Part shown: positions 45,839-57,633 of the stretch, in pieces
How the letters are laid out: every line of letters begins with the position of its first letter
Position numbering within the stretch: position 1 is the first letter of the stretch
Origin: Tiliqua scincoides
Lineage: Eukaryota; Chordata; Lepidosauria; Squamata; Scincidae
DNA: 64,000 nucleotides
Assembly (NCBI RefSeq): GCF_035046505.1
Contig: NC_089822.1
Location: forward strand, 44,805,159-44,869,158
Direction: 5' to 3'
Made by a program: the position numbers and the translations under genes
The notes under the pieces: model-generated
What the model was told of the DNA's origin: nothing
The model's database searches: none
What the model saw: only the letters and a program-made list of their open reading frames with translations

Positions 45839-46072
45839 GCAGAGGTTCCCAAACGTACCTTGGTCATAGCGCCCTTCTTCCCTAGTGTCATGTTGTGGTG
45901 GTTCCATACCACAGATCATTCACAAGTATTTTGCGAGATCTCATGCAATCCTGGCCCGCCAAGCTGGTGGTGCCTAGGAGAGCTGGGAGGAAGAGGCCTC
46001 CAGGGAAATCTCAGTGCCCATGAGTGCACCATGATACCCTAAGGCCCTATGCACATAGTTTGGAAACCACTG
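45839..46072. mobile_element. hAT MITE, older
   Basis: A 234-bp element has ends GCAGAGGTTCCCAAAC and GTTTGGAAACCACTG. The flanks GAGTAAAG and GAATAAGG agree at 6 of 8 positions, so it is likely older than its neighbours. Confidence 0.65.
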
Positions 46073-47344
46073 GAATAAGGTCATGGGGGAGGGGGAATAA
46101 AGAATATTCTCCTCCCCCCCCCCATTCTTTGGTAGACAGAATGATTAACACGGATTTCCTCTTAGAGGTGCATGCATAGGATGCTTATTTTGGAGGGACG
46201 TGCCAAAGCACGTGGAGCAGACAGGGCTTTTGGCAAAAAGGACTTAAATGGCACAGGTCCCAACAAGGTCACACAAGACTCCATGGCCATTCAGGCTCAA
46301 CTCCTATGAAGTGCGTGGTCCCTCCTTACTTTTTCCTCTGATGCAAAGCCTTAGGTAGAAAATACATTGGAATTTTGAAGTTTTCTTGACTAAATCATCA
46401 TATAAAGTACTACATTATATTTTCTTTGGATTTGCTTCACTTCCTCTTTCCTGAAATTCTGAGTCTTCAGATGCTAACAGTAGGGACTGGCTTTATAGCT
46501 CCTTTGCCATACGTTCATATTAAAGGTCTGAGACTTCCAACTCCATCTGACCTAAAAGCCAGCAATTTTTCATCTTATTTGCTGAATATTTTCTGGCAAG
46601 CGCATAAGGTCTATTGCATATTATAATCAAAGTTTACCTGAAGCTGGAACAAATCATTTGCTGAAAAGTAGACTTTCTAGCTGTTCTTGAAAAAGCTACC
46701 ATCTCTTCCAAACAGTGAAACATTTGGTCAAGGAACAGTCACTTCATAATCACTGAAACAAAAAGTAGTTCAGAAATACACTTTGCTAAACTTTTGAACT
46801 GTGAATCAATTTAAAGACAGCCTCATGAACCTGGGGCATGCCTGTTTCTTACTAAAGAGCATGCAAATCAACCAAGCCTATTTGCTAATTGTCTTCTGAA
46901 TTGATTGCCATTTGCTGCACACTTGTGTATGTAGTATTAACATGTACCCTATATACATACCCTAAAACGTACTCTCCTGTAATCTGTTTAGATATTACCT
47001 TGTGTGAGGAAAATAGGGACCTGTGATTGGCTTCTCTGCCTCTGATTAAAGTCAACCCAATGTTCTCTGTACCATTTTTGTGTTTGCTCTTCTAGCAGGA
47101 AGAAATTCTAAGGTGCATACCAGGCAGGTTATGACAACAGAATATACCTTCATTGGTTTGACACATAAAAGAAGTATTTCTCAGTTGCTGCGGGAATAAG
47201 TGCTTAAAAAGAAAGAAAAAAAATCTTAGTTTTCAAATCTGGAAATGAAGTTCTGGAATTCACATCATTTTTGGATTTTGTCAAATTACTGATTGGATTT
47301 TTAAGACAGCGGCTTGAATGCTTTGTAAATATGTACGTCTAGAA
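46073..47344. other. Intergenic stretch, nothing found
   Basis: This is AT-rich sequence with no gene or clear repeat. Confidence 0.5.
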
Positions 47345-48284
47345 CAGGGGTGCTCACACTTTTTTGGCTCGAGAGCTACTTTGAAACCCAGCAAGGCCCG
47401 GAGATCTAACAGAGTTTTTTTACAATGTTCGTGCCATCATAACATATAACGTGTACAATGTATGTTGGTGTACCTTGCATAACCGCATGAGCCAATATTG
47501 CACAACACAACATAATTAACTATAAACATTTTTTGTAATTACTTGAGTTTACTTTGATGACTTGCACTGAAGTGAATCAGCCAAGGATGCATAGTCCAGA
47601 CAGTAGCTGCTGACAGCCAGCCTCAAGCACACTTGTTCATCAGTCATGGTGGAACGGTACTTGGACTTAATGATCTTCATGTAGGAAAAGGCTGACTCAC
47701 ATAAATAAGTGGAGCCCTTCCTGCCTCAGGTGCTCTTATATCCCTGAGGGCCCTATTGCCTTCAAGTGGCTGCAGCTGTGCAGCACACTCTGCTGGATGC
47801 CCAGGCCTTACCCTTAAAGGGGCCACTGCTGACACCACATCTACCTCCTCACCAGATCTTCCTCGATTCCAATACAAGGGGGGGGGGGAAGCAGATCTCT
47901 ATACAGACCAGTGCAAAAACAGGGGAAAGGTGTGGGGGAGGGAAGATCTCTATATAGACATCACAGCAAGACCAGTGCAAAACCCCTTGCACACAGAACC
48001 AACAGATGGAAGTTGGGGGGGGGGGCAGATCTCCATACATACCAGTGCAAAAACAGGGGAAAGGTAAGTCAGCCCCAGTAGAGTCAACGGGGCTCACTCC
48101 CAGGGATGCGTGGACGGGAGAGAAGCCTGCCAGCGGCTCCTCTCCAGGTCTACTCACCAGTCAGCCCCAGTAGAGTCAACGGGGCTCACTCCCAGGGATG
48201 CGTGGACAGGAGAGAAGCCTGCGATCGACTCATTGTGCCTCGCGATCGACCGGTCGATCGCGATCGACGTATTGAGCACCCCTG
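47345..48284. mobile_element. hAT element, 940 bp, with transposase relic and satellite-like interior
   Basis: The ends are CAGGGGTGCTCACAC and, inverted, CAGGGGTGCTCAATAC, with perfect duplications GTCTAGAA (47337-47344 and 48285-48292). The interior has three units starting GATCTC at 47894, 47945 and 48028, two 64-bp direct repeats at 48067-48130 and 48159-48222 with one mismatch, and a 22-bp perfect palindrome at 48241-48262. It carries a short piece of transposase on the - strand, listed apart. Confidence 0.9.
47549..47698 (-). pseudogene. hAT transposase C-terminal relic
   Basis: About 49 codons read without a stop until TAA: E-S-A-F-S-Y-M-K-I-I-K-S-K-Y-R-S, M-T-D-E, C-L-R-L-A-V-S-S-Y and D-Y-A-S-L-A-D-S. 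This is the end of a hAT transposase of the Charlie/GTF2IRD2-like type, where the dimerisation region closes the protein. The catalytic part is missing, so the element cannot move by itself. Confidence 0.75.
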
Positions 48285-48292
48285 GTCTAGAA

Positions 48293-49276
48293 TAACAGTC
48301 TCCAACCTGGAGATTGCTGTGTCCTCATTGTCCTGACTGGGACTTACCATTCTGCCACATCATCACTTATATCCCAAGCCAATTGCTATACAGGCATGCT
48401 CTGGACAGTCACATCTATTGCCCAGCAGGCTATACAGCAGGACATTCAGGCAGATGTGACTGCCCAGGTTTAGAAGTAGTCTCAAAAGGATGTTCTAGTT
48501 CAACATCAGCAGCAAGTTACTGGGAGCCCTGGGGCAATGCCCAGGATGCACCCGTCCCAACACACCTACCCACCCACTTCAATTTTTACTCTCACTTCAA
48601 ATCCTTGTGGATCTGATTTTGATACAGTCTGTTTTTTGTTGGATAGGAGAAATTAGAGCTGCAAACAAAATGTAGCAAAATATTTATTTTTAATTTTGAC
48701 CAGGAGTAATTTTTACTGTACTTCTGCTTTTCTGCAAGTTGATTTGCAACAGTGATTGGTTTTGGCCCTGGCTGTTTTACTTTGCTTAATTTATTATTCA
48801 TTTAATTTTACTCAGTTTGTTTTGGGTGTATTGTTCTTTCTGGAAATTACTCTATGCCAAAAAAAGGTAATCAATTCATCAATCACCCACTCCAAGACAG
48901 CACATTGGGCACTACCATTGACACTAAGTGTTGAGAGAGGTTGGCCCTGATAAGTGTGGGTCCATTAGGTAGTGCCTGACTTAGCTGGTCCTGCTGTCAC
49001 CCATAGTTCAGTAGTACAGACCTAGTTTCCACTGGTGCTATAAACTTCCATAGAAACCGTACCACTTCAGACTACAGTTGGGGATCACATGGAATACTTC
49101 TCCATATGCAGAAAAACTATGTCAAGGAGAAGGGGTGTCTAGGGCACTTCCTGACATCTAGCTGTGCAGGATTATGGCGGGGGGAGGAGACTTGTCATAA
49201 AGGAACATTCCATCATATCAACCCCCACTTCCAGTCTGAAGTGGTACAATCTAAACACAGGTTTAGCACTTCACCT
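48293..49276. other. Intergenic stretch, nothing found
   Basis: There is no gene or recognised repeat in this stretch. Confidence 0.5.
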
Positions 49277-49427
49277 GGTTGGCAATCTTCAGTCTGGACA
49301 GACTATGGTATAAGCCTACAGCACCCAGTATTCCCAAGCGGTCTCCCATCCAAGTACTAACCGGGCCTGACCCTGCTTAGCTTCCAAGATCAGATGAGAT
49401 CAGGCACATGCAGGGTAACAGTTGCTG
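49277..49427 (-). repeat. 5S rRNA-derived SINE, reversed
   Basis: The copy is near full length, with the same head and tail as at 39254. CACCTG flanks both sides (49272-49277 and 49432-49437), a short, worn target duplication. Confidence 0.85.
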
Positions 49428-50952
49428 CATACACCTGGTGACATGCATTTCCCTCATGTCAGTTTTTCAAATGCCCCACCAGGTGGCACAAGTCACACAG
49501 TAAACTGATAGCAAAATACCTTACAGAAAGATCCTAAAGCAAATACAGCTATTCACATGAGGAAGACTGAACCTTGCATGTTATAAATGGCTCTTTTAGT
49601 GGGGATTTTTCTCAGAAGAGGGCTGAAGACTGTTATAGTGTATTTATGTCACAGATCAGCAGTGTTGTCCCACTGGGGAAAAATGCTTTCCAGTTATGAC
49701 ATGGACTTCAGCACTTGCTTGTAGTCGGAGTCCTCTGTCCTGTCATATGCAACATCACACAAAGCGTTTCATGAATTGGGTCTGGATACAGTGCAAAAGT
49801 GGTAGGCCACTGCATATTTGCATAACTGTTGTCCTTTCACTTCTGAAGACTTAAGACCCCCAGTTCTCTTTGTCAGGCCTGATGGCTGAAGTTCAAAGGA
49901 CAAATTGATTTTAGGCTTCTATTATTGCTTACATCAGAGGTTCTCAAAACTTCCAGCTTGGAAAGGAGCCACAAAGCTCTGAAGAACTAGATACTATCCC
50001 AGGTATGGCTGAAGACGCTCCCCCTGAAACCCCCAAAAGCCAATGTCATAAGCATAGGGAATACTGAGCTAGACAGACTTACTGCAGGGGTTCTCAGTGT
50101 GGGTCATGATCATCTGTAATGGGTGGGGGGTAGCATGAGTTTATTGTTATTGGTAATAACACAGCATTGTTATTTACATTGTTAATAACAACAACATTTG
50201 AGAAGTTAGTGGTAACGTACACAATGCCATCACAGTATTATTGTTTCCCTTAACTAGCTACTTCACCAGTGGAAAGTCTGCTACATGGGCTCTGAAGATA
50301 CTGGCAGTGAAGAATAGCCTCAGAAAAGTTCTTCCCCTCCCGTCACAGAAAGCAACAGGATGTTGTGAAACGGAAGAGGCCTTCTCAACCTTTCTCAAGA
50401 AGAACAAGCAAAGCTTCAAAACAGTATTCATAAACAGCTTTGTCTATCTCTTGCTGGAGGCAGGACAAGTGACAGCCTTCACCTTTTGGAATTCTCAAAA
50501 TAGCAGAAGAGGTTGACCTACAAGTGTTGCACATGTTTCACAGCAAGCCCCCATGCTAGTGCAGAGAAGCTCACGGGCCTACACCAACAACCCTCGGAAC
50601 ACTTGAAGCAGGAACAAAGAGTACACTGGCGAGCCAGAGCCCCAGGTCACTGCACCCACCAGTCACACACCTCTGGAATCCATGAAACTCAGCACTTGTT
50701 TGCAAAGCACAGCACTTGACTCATGATTTAAAACCCAAGCCTTCACTGTGTTCAGCTTGGAGCGCGTGGCTGGCAGGTGTGTTGGGCGCAGGGGCCATGT
50801 TCCCCTAATAAGCTCCTGTTCCCCTCCTCAATGTGTTCAAAGAATACAAGAAGGGTTGTACAGGGTTACAGCATGACCTGCATATAGTTACTTCAGACAT
50901 TGTTTCACCAGAGCTTCTCCATACCACCTCCCCAAAGTACTAAGGTTTACAG
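49428..50952. other. Intergenic stretch near GIN1 3' end
   Basis: Partial hAT-like ends occur at 49937 (CAGAGGTTCTCAAAAC) and 50085 (CAGGGGTTCTCAGTG), possibly nested copies that have lost their partners. No gene is recognised. Confidence 0.4.
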
Positions 50953-50958
50953 TTTATT
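50953..50958 (-). terminator. GIN1: Candidate GIN1 poly(A) signal
   Basis: This is an AATAAA on the - strand about 1.07 kb past the GIN1 stop. It is the first canonical signal I noticed downstream. If used, the 3' UTR would contain the palindromic hAT element at 51324-51823 and a reversed SINE. Confidence 0.35.
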
Positions 50959-50999
50959 AGGCAAGCTTATTCTGCCTTCAGAATAGTACACGTCACACT

Positions 51000-51182
51000 G
51001 ACAGAGGCCATTGGCCTGTTGAGCCCGGCGCTGTCAACTCTGATGTGTAGCAGTTTTCTAAGATGTCAAGAACAAGGTTTTCCAGCTTTCTAGGTTTGTT
51101 GAATATTTTCTGGAAGACAATAGCAGGGATTGAATCCAGGATAGTCTACATACAAAGCTCTACCATTAAGCTATGTCCACCT
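51000..51182 (-). repeat. tRNA-like SINE, reversed
   Basis: The reversed body (GGCCATTGGCCTGTTGAGCC) leads into the reversed tRNA-like head GGATTGAATCCAGGATAG and AAGCTCTACCATTAAGCTAT. It lies in the likely GIN1 3' UTR. Confidence 0.65.
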
Positions 51183-51323
51183 GGCATGAAACATGCTCAA
51201 TAGGATGTTGTGTTCTATCTGATGAGGTATCAGACTGCTGAGAGTTTATCAGAATGCTTGTTACTTAGACCTCAAACCAATTCCACAGAAATATTTCACC
51301 ATAGCTTCTTTATACCTTTATAG

Positions 51324-51823
51324 CAGTGTTTCTTAACCTTTGAGGGAGTTTTACTCCCACAGTAAGTTCTTGTGGGGGAGGGGCTAGGCCAGTGCATGAT
51401 CCCCAGGATTGCATTGCTAAAGGGGGTTGCTTTGCACTTACTTTGAATAATGTAGGGCTGCTAGAGGCTGCAGGAGGTGCGGGAAGCCCTGTGCAGCCCT
51501 CTGCAGCACTCCCTGAGGCTTGGAATGTTCACTAAAAGCATGCGCAAAGCATCTCCTGCAGTGCTTTGCTCCTGCTATTAGTGAACATTCCAAGCCTCGG
51601 GGAGCGCTGTGGAGGGCTGCGCAGGGTTCCCCGCACCTCCTGCAGCCTGCTGCAGCACTACATCATTCAAAGTAAGTGCAAAGCACACCCCCCCCTCACT
51701 CCCCTTAGCAATGCAATCTTTGGAAACACATGGCTGCCTCCCTCCCCTTCCCCCACCCCTTAAAGGGACGGGGAAGCGTTACACAAACTGGTGGGTTGTG
51801 ACCCAACAGTTTGAGAACTATTG
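51324..51823. mobile_element. hAT MITE that is mostly one giant palindrome
   Basis: A 500-bp element with perfect duplications CTTTATAG (51316-51323 and 51824-51831) and ends CAGTGTTTCTTAACC and CAGTTTGAGAACTATTG. From about 51405 to 51720 the two halves are near-perfect reverse complements around a centre at about 51556, with roughly 150-bp arms and a loop near 10 bases. It is non-coding. Its place puts it in the likely GIN1 3' UTR. Confidence 0.9.
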
Positions 51824-52024
51824 CTTTATAGGGTTCACCATAGCTTTTTTATACCCATGATGTGTGGCTTATAAAGGCATGTATTATTGTAAAGTGTTCA
51901 ACAACAAGGCCATTGTTTTACAAGTAGTCACTTAGCTGAACCTGAAACAGTTCAATGCATTCAGTCTTAGAAATGGAAACGGGCTAGTTAGAGTTCAGCA
52001 TCATTAGATGAAGCTTTCCTGTAT

Positions 52025-52308
52025 TTAAGTAACCTCCATCTTATTTTGGAGAGTCCAGTAAGCTGCAGGCCAGTGCTCTGGATTCATAGTAACCGACTCA
52101 GCAGAGTCTGGATTTGTAAATTCTGACTGAGGACTACTTTTACATTCCAGAAATATGTGATCCTTTTTCAGCAGGGCATCATTAGGGGCAGGCATAGGAG
52201 ATCCTTTTGCAGGGAAGATCTCTTGTAGACTCTTCTCAGTGGATGATTCAGATGAACCAACATAGTCATGGTCAACCACAATAGCACTTTGCCAAATGTA
52301 GCTGCTGT
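52025..52308 (-). CDS. GIN1: GIN1 last coding exon
   Basis: This exon (284 nt with stop, phase 1 in) encodes D-S-S-Y-I-W-Q-S-A-I-V-V-D-H-D-Y-V-G, which matches mammals, then a diverged acidic tail ending in K-M-E-V-T and TAA at 52027-52025. The tail shares little sequence with human beyond its composition but has about the same length. Confidence 0.95.
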
Positions 52309-55300
52309 CTGAAATAGGCAAATGCATCTTGATTAATTGTCATTTTAACCCAACTTGGAACTTTAGTAGAAAGGAGAGTTACTGTCTGCTTACCTAGTAT
52401 GCAGACAAGAAAGTTAATTGGATGGAAAATGGGGAGCCAACTCCACCTTATACCTCTGAATGAATGCAGGAGAGGGAAATCATAGAGATGTAGTAACATC
52501 AGCCTACTTTCATCTCTTCCCTACTTTACGAAGATATTTTAGCAGGCCTTGAACATTCCCACAAAGAGATGAGAAAGAGTTACAAACAATGGGTAGGAGG
52601 AAGCCCCCCACCAGAGAGCCCAAATAATCAAGGAGGAGGCTGCAACTTTGCTGAAGGCTTATGCTGTGCCAGGTCTGCTTTACACTGAATGCTTATTATT
52701 ATTATTATAATATCAATATATAGATTATATATAAACATTCACTTCTTCTCCTTTTTTTTCTTTCTACATATTCCACAGGCCTTTGCATACTAGTTAGCAT
52801 TAGTTAATAGGGCTATTTGGTTGTAGTGGAATTGGTACAGCTAGGAGTACAATCCTAAGCGGCCGCCTAATGGTGGCGCACCTCCTGCACTGGCACCAAC
52901 TGCCATAAAGCAGTGACTGCAAGTCACATAAGGTGCTCCATCACCGCGTGCACCTCCCCACCTGCTTCTCCCATCACTCACTGGAGCAGGTAAGTCAGCA
53001 GGAGAGGGTGGTGGGATGGCGGAATGGGGGTGGGGAGGGGGTAGGGCAGAATTCTTCCCTTACCTAGAAGAGACCTCTTGGACCGCCCCTCCCCCAAGAT
53101 TCATTGGTTACTTTTTTACATCACTGTATGGGCAGGGGAGGGGGAGTAATGGATAGAATTGGGCTATATGTTATCCAAATGTAAAAGCCTACATTTAGCT
53201 TTCTAAACAAGAGGTTCTTTTTAAAAGCAAGATACAGTTAACTGATGCATTGCCTTCAAAATACAAGTAATTCTTATTCTGTGATTCAGATCTTCAAATT
53301 ACACAGCTGTTGGCTCCATTCTAAACATCCTCTGTGATTCAATGGTAGTTTAAAGGAAATGAAACGGCACTGAAGAAAATGAAATTGCTGATCTTATCTC
53401 GCCTAGATTGGAGATGGAAATTAAATATTTCAATTACCTTCCCTCTTCTAGGACCAAAAAAGAAAAGCAATCTCCAGAATGTTTATTGACGTCATAGAGG
53501 ATATTCATCCTCTGAACAAATGAACGAAATATTTGAGGAGAAAAGTACTCTGTACAGGTGCTTTAAACAATATCAAAATAATTCAACTACTCCTTATTCA
53601 CTAACCAGATTAGGCAGAATTTGTTTAAGTCAGAAATATTCCAAAATCCCATTTTGAACTGAGCAAGAATTCACATTGCCTCCGATGATTATATAAAACA
53701 ATACAAAAACTATACACACAAAGTTTCATCAAGAAGATTATTATTCCCTTCATTGTACAAGCAGCTACACTGTAATAAAAACCTATTTGAATAATAGTAG
53801 ATTAATGTCTTAATTGGAACCAACTAAAATAATAACAAAATAAAAAACAGCAAAGTCTAGACTCCTACAGGACTTTTCATTGGGCAGATGCTAAGCAAAA
53901 GAAGAAGGAAAAAGAGGGCCTGTTATGGAGCCACAAGAATTTGCAGCCTGTAAAATCCAAAGATGAGGATTTTCTTGCAAGTTTCTTTTAAACTTGAACA
54001 GCTTCTGCGTGGTGTGAGATACACAGCACTGTTGGAAATAGGGGCTGTAAGTAAATTAGCAGTTTACCTCAGAATGCCATGTGCAAGGGAGTGGCAACAG
54101 GATGCAGGTCTCTTATTGACTTGCGTGCTCCCTGAGGCATCAGGTGGGCCACTGTGAGATACAGGAAGCTGAACTAGATGGGCCTTTGGCCTGATCCAGC
54201 GGGGCTCTTCTTGTGTTTTTATGTTTTATTTTCTTATTTCAGTTCAGTCTCCAGTGTTAAGTTAAAAGCAACAAGTTATTTCCATCAGGAAACAACACAT
54301 ACCTATGATTACGTGAGAGATTTCAGAAAATCATTTTGCTTGTTTTTAGTTCTTTTCTCCATGTGCATCCTTTTGGGGGCAGTAAGAGCAGAATACTTTT
54401 CTCAAAGTCACTGGGACGATTAGTGGTGTACTTTTCTTAAATCTTTTCTTTTCTTAAATCACAGCACACTCCCCCTGTTAGTACAGTAGGTGTTCTGCAA
54501 GTCAGAACACTTGAAACAGGGATAGACAGATAACTAATGTAGCTCTGTATATTTGGAAAAGGGCCTCCAGGTTTGAAGGGCAATGAAACCTTGATTTCTG
54601 AAGCTAGATCAGCTCACTCATTTCCCCCCCCCCCAATATTTCCTAGCATGTATCTACACTTGAAAGGAGCAACTGCAGCTTAGGGCAGTACAGAGACACA
54701 AGACTAGGGAACATCAAATTGCGATTTTATCCATGGTTCTTCACTTTCTATTCCTTTCTTTGACAAGAGAAAAATAAATTCATTTTGTAGAATCAGAAAC
54801 GGCATTCACCTTGTTCATGTGATCCTCTAATATATGGTTTAAGATGAGATATTTTGATGGGTCTTTTGAGTCTTAAACCTGAGACATCTCTTAATATTGC
54901 ACAGTCATTATCTGTGATGTAGTCTATAATACAAGGACCAACCCATTCTGATTGGAAATGGCCATCTTTCCACCAGTTTTTCTTTTGTCTAAGAACTTCA
55001 TGCCCAACTTTAAGGAGAAACGGATTCAACTGCTTTGACTTTTTCTTCTCATGTACTTTGTTCCCACTCTGCTGTTCCACTGGCATATTTTTCAGGTTCT
55101 AAGAAGAAAAACAACATTCACCACAGCTGTTGATCTAAGATTGTGCAGTTCTGCAGAATGCTGTACTTTTTTTAAAGCATCCACTTTCTATAAGCCAAAT
55201 GGCATTGGACCTCCATCCAGCCCTTCACAAAGGGCTGATGGGGCCCAAGAGGGGAAAAGGAAGAAGGAAAAGAAAGACCATAGAGGACCAAGGAAGAAGA

Positions 55301-55662
55301 CTGGGAAGAGAAGAGAGCTCAGAAGTGTGAAAGAGGAGGGAGAAAAAGTGCAAAATACAAGATACAGGTTAAGGGCAGAAATGGAACAGAAAAAGAAGGA
55401 AGAGGAAAGATCCCCAACTCTCACAAGGGAATGGCTTGACCCAGGGTGGACTCACCCCACACCACTCCAGAGGCCAGGATATAAAGGACTGAGTGCACCC
55501 TGTCAGGCAAGCCTCTCCCAGTGTCAGGAAGTGATGGACGGGGTAAGGTGAAAATGTCTTCTGGGCCGGAGAACCCAAGGTTTTATGTGGGCATGTCTCT
55601 AGCAGTGGACAGGACCTGCCAAAGCAGATCGAGGAGCCCTCATGGCTTACCAGGTCACTTGG

Positions 55663-55715
<53 letters not shown>

Positions 55716-57600
55716 GCTATTTATATACTGCCTTTCCCCACTCTACGCTATTACCTACACTATCCCCACTCACCCCTATGGACTTGGGGGTTCCATGTAT
55801 CCACCTTACCCCGACAAAGGGAGTCAAAATGACAGAACATGTGCTATTTGAGCCAGGACATCTTGACAAAGAATACCTATCTAAGCCCTCATGATATGGA
55901 GCTTCTCCTTTGGAATGAGGAAGAGATGGGAGATCCAACCATAGGCACCTGAGCCTTTTATAAAATTAAATATTTGCAGTGGTAAAAAGATAAGTTTTAA
56001 AAAGAAGAAAAGATTTTTAAAAATGCTCAAATGCCATTAAACTAATCACAAATTGAAAGTTAAACAAATGATTTCATGTGTCAATTAATCTAGATAAACC
56101 TGAGTTAACACCACCACTTTAGTCTTAGAAAATGATAGTTGAATACCAAGGCCCATTGGAACATGTGTACCTTGTGTACCTACATATGTATCTTGCATAA
56201 TGTCAGCCTATCACATTATAAATCTGACCTGCTACCTAGGTTGTCATAATCTATGGCTGATTGTAAAAGCCAGCTACCTAACAGACATCTAGAAGTTTGA
56301 AACTAGAGACAATAGGTCTCTGTGTTCATTTGCAAGGCTGCTGTAGTTGAACAGGTGGTGTTATTCATTTTATGACCCATGAAGCAAACTGTTGTGTGAA
56401 CTGAAAAATAGAACTGTTTGCTTATGATAGTATGGGTGCTCTCTCTCTCTACGTATACTGAACATGGCCGATTATCCTATATTCAAAATGAAGTACTCCA
56501 AATAAATTCACTCAGACCTCGCTTATAAGTTCTCAAGTTTGTCTCTATGTTCATTTGCATGATTAATCTTCCTAAGAAGCAAATCTGGTGTTGTGTTGAA
56601 TAATCCAACACCCTTAAACTATAAGCAAATGAACCTTTGCTCATATATTTGGGAGGCTGAGAGAAACATTATTCCAACACATTGTTTCTATTTTTGAGAA
56701 GCATTCAGTCCTCTTTATCTCTAAAAGCTTAGAGAGTGAATAAAAAAGCAAACGTAGATGCAAAGAATACCTGCAAAATTCACACTGAAGAAACAGTGTT
56801 ACTCTGATATATAGATACAATGCAAAGATCCTCTTTCAATCCATTATAAATATTCACTGGAACTTGTAACAGTCTACAGCCTTTTTTCTGAGAACTGTTT
56901 ACCTGGCAACTTGAAGATGTCCTTTTCTGCAGTGTAGTCTCAGCTTGTTTAATTGCAATCAGAATTCTGGTGAACATGCTGTCATCTTTTCCTTTTTGAA
57001 TCACATTCAGAGTTGAAGGCATATACGGATTCCGATTAAACATTTGGAAAAATGGTGTGTTCTGCTCTGTTTCCTATTTCAAAAGGTTAAAAACACATGC
57101 TTTGTAGTTATGACACTCTTGAAACTACAGAATGCTCATCTTCTATTCACACAATGGTGCCCAGGCAGTGTCAGCACTTGATTAGGCTATAGGGCAATGA
57201 CACCCCACTCACTCTCTGATATGACATGAGGAGTTACTACTGGTGCTGACAGTTTGGGGTCAACCTGTTCTGGTGGAGTTCCAAGATGAGTGTGGACATT
57301 CTGATGCCTTCTAATACCACCCTTCCTCATACATACCGAATGAATCAAGTTGAAAGCATATGCAATAGCTGGCAAGTGATCATCCCAGTCTTTTGCATGT
57401 TCCATGCAGTAATTGAGAAGGAACGATCTGATTGTCTCACCAATTTCATTTGCACGATCAGTTTGAGAATATGATATTATTAATTCTCTTGTCCCAAAGA
57501 GTTCAAACAGCTCACAGTTGACCTTTACAAACAAAACAAAACGATCTTGATATCAGCTATTTTTTTTACTATGGCAACTTAAAGCTGCCTTTTGCACTGC

Positions 57601-57633
<33 letters not shown>

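Noticed and set aside
55051-55551. A + strand open frame of 166 codons, rich in Lys, Arg and Glu
   Set aside because: It runs antisense across GIN1 exon 6 and a purine-rich intron tract. Its charged composition follows from the AG-rich DNA, and no family motif is seen.
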